Below, piece after piece: positions 6,691 through 7,000 of a stretch of DNA of 7,000 bases; within the stretch, counting starts at the first letter, position 1; every line of letters starts with the position of its first letter. The notes beneath the pieces were generated by a model that was given only the letters and a program-made list of their open reading frames with translations, had not been told where the DNA came from and ran no database searches. The translations under genes were made by a program, and so were the position numbers. Location: NCBI GenBank assembly GCA_029934875.1, contig JAOZLK010000130.1, positions 1-7,000 on the forward strand, read 5' to 3'. The stretch comes from Bacteroidales bacterium. Its GTDB lineage: Bacteria > Bacteroidota > Bacteroidia > Bacteroidales > GCA-2748055.

Positions 6691-6729
6691 CTGAGCTCCA
6701 GGCACAGCTTACAATCCAGAAATGTCACA

Positions 6730-6760
6730 AGGAATTATTTGGGCATGTCCATCAGAGATC
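6730..6760 (+). repeat. 31-base direct repeat, copy 2
   Basis: Identical over 31 bases to 6344-6374, with divergent flanks on both sides. It is immediately preceded by TGTCACA (6723-6729), one of several GTCAC-type words in this intergenic region. I do not recognise it as the end of a known insertion sequence. Confidence 0.9.
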
Positions 6761-6831
6761 ATATTGCCTAATAAGAAAAGTTTTTAGATATTGAGCTACC
6801 CAAAAAAATGGCATTATGAAACGTCCATGAC

Positions 6832-6870
6832 AATAATTTCATTATTATCACAATAGCAAATGAAATTATT
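6832..6870. repeat. Perfect 12-base AT-rich inverted repeat upstream of the carbonic anhydrase gene
   Basis: AATAATTTCATT (6832-6843) and AATGAAATTATT (6859-6870) pair perfectly across a 15-base spacer, followed on the plus strand by TTTATGG. It ends 47 bases before the carbonic anhydrase start codon. It could be an operator for that gene, a hairpin in its leader, or a weak terminator-like structure. No gene on the plus strand ends nearby, which argues against a terminator role. Confidence 0.6.
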
Positions 6871-6917
6871 TTTATGGTAAGTTACATTAGACCAATAAGA
6901 TAAATTGATAATTACTT

Positions 6918-7000
6918 ATGAAACTATACAGGCAGATATTCGAGAACAATCGCTTATGGGTGGAGGAAAAGAAAGCAAGTGACGCAGATTTTTTCAAGCA
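6918..7000 (+). CDS. Beta-class carbonic anhydrase, N-terminal fragment (runs off the window)
   Basis: Only 27 complete codons are visible. They read MKLYRQIFENNRLWVEEKKA, then SDADFFK. The pattern N-x-LW-x-x-x-K/x-x-D-x-x-FF matches the N-terminal helices of bacterial beta-carbonic anhydrases such as E. coli Can. These enzymes interconvert CO2 and bicarbonate in the cytoplasm using a zinc held by two Cys and one His; those residues lie beyond the window edge, so catalytic competence cannot be checked. The ATG is the only reasonable start, with the family helix beginning within a few residues. It is preceded by about 700 bases without a gene and by a 12-base inverted repeat, so it is probably transcribed from its own promoter. 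A short conserved N terminus is the only evidence. Confidence 0.8.
   Translation, partial: MKLYRQIFENNRLWVEEKKASDADFFK

Larger units (their letters stand above)
6212..6917. other. Intergenic region of about 700 bases with repeats and dyads, no convincing gene
   Basis: No reading frame here looks like a real protein. The left end should contain the promoter of the minus-strand Cys-rich gene, and the right end that of the plus-strand carbonic anhydrase gene. Between them lie a 31-base exact direct repeat (two copies, 386 bases apart), three perfect dyads and a long AT-rich inverted repeat, each listed separately. The composition becomes clearly AT-richer from about 6490 rightwards. This may be the scar of a decayed mobile element or a regulatory/structured-RNA region; the sequence alone does not decide. 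Confidence 0.6.

Noticed and set aside
6212..6917. CRISPR array or tRNA in the repeat-bearing intergenic region
   Set aside because: There are only two repeat copies 386 bases apart, with no regular spacers, and no cloverleaf or T-loop sequence was seen.

Overview
The window looks like chromosomal DNA from a member of the phylum Bacteroidota. The evidence is a TonB-dependent receptor with a carboxypeptidase-D-like N-terminal domain and the phylum's characteristic plug signature, a small Cys-rich protein ending in a Phe-Gln-Pro-Pro-Arg tail (resembling DUF6660), near absence of Shine-Dalgarno sequences, and promoter -7 boxes of the TAnnTTTG type. I cannot place it more narrowly from sequence alone.

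Layout from left to right. The minus-strand start of a LacI-family regulator (1-228) runs off the left edge and is preceded by a near-perfect LacI-type operator (253-274). Next is a minus-strand cation diffusion facilitator (CDF) metal exporter (291-1211). Divergent from it is a plus-strand YhhN/TMEM86-type membrane protein (1253-1933), which converges on a minus-strand secreted S41-like protease (1951-3219). That protein keeps the serine-nucleophile motif but lacks the usual histidine. Upstream of it on the minus strand is a probable two-gene unit: a small Cys/His-rich exported protein (5864-6211) followed after 45 bases by an 849-residue TonB-dependent receptor (3269-5818). The receptor carries a heavy-metal-associated (HMA) domain between its signal peptide and its carboxypeptidase-like domain. 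A gene-poor stretch of about 700 bases (6212-6917) follows, with a 31-base exact direct repeat and several dyads. The window ends in the first 27 codons of a plus-strand beta-carbonic anhydrase.

Metal handling is the common thread. The HMA-receptor fusion and the small Cys-rich protein look like an outer-membrane/periplasmic system for a soft metal, most likely copper. The CDF protein would export zinc-like divalent ions, and carbonic anhydrase is a zinc enzyme. The copper assignment and any functional tie between the separate units are inference. The most interesting items are the HMA-TonB receptor fusion with its Cys-rich partner, the S41 protein with a substituted catalytic-histidine position, and the repeat- and dyad-rich intergenic region.
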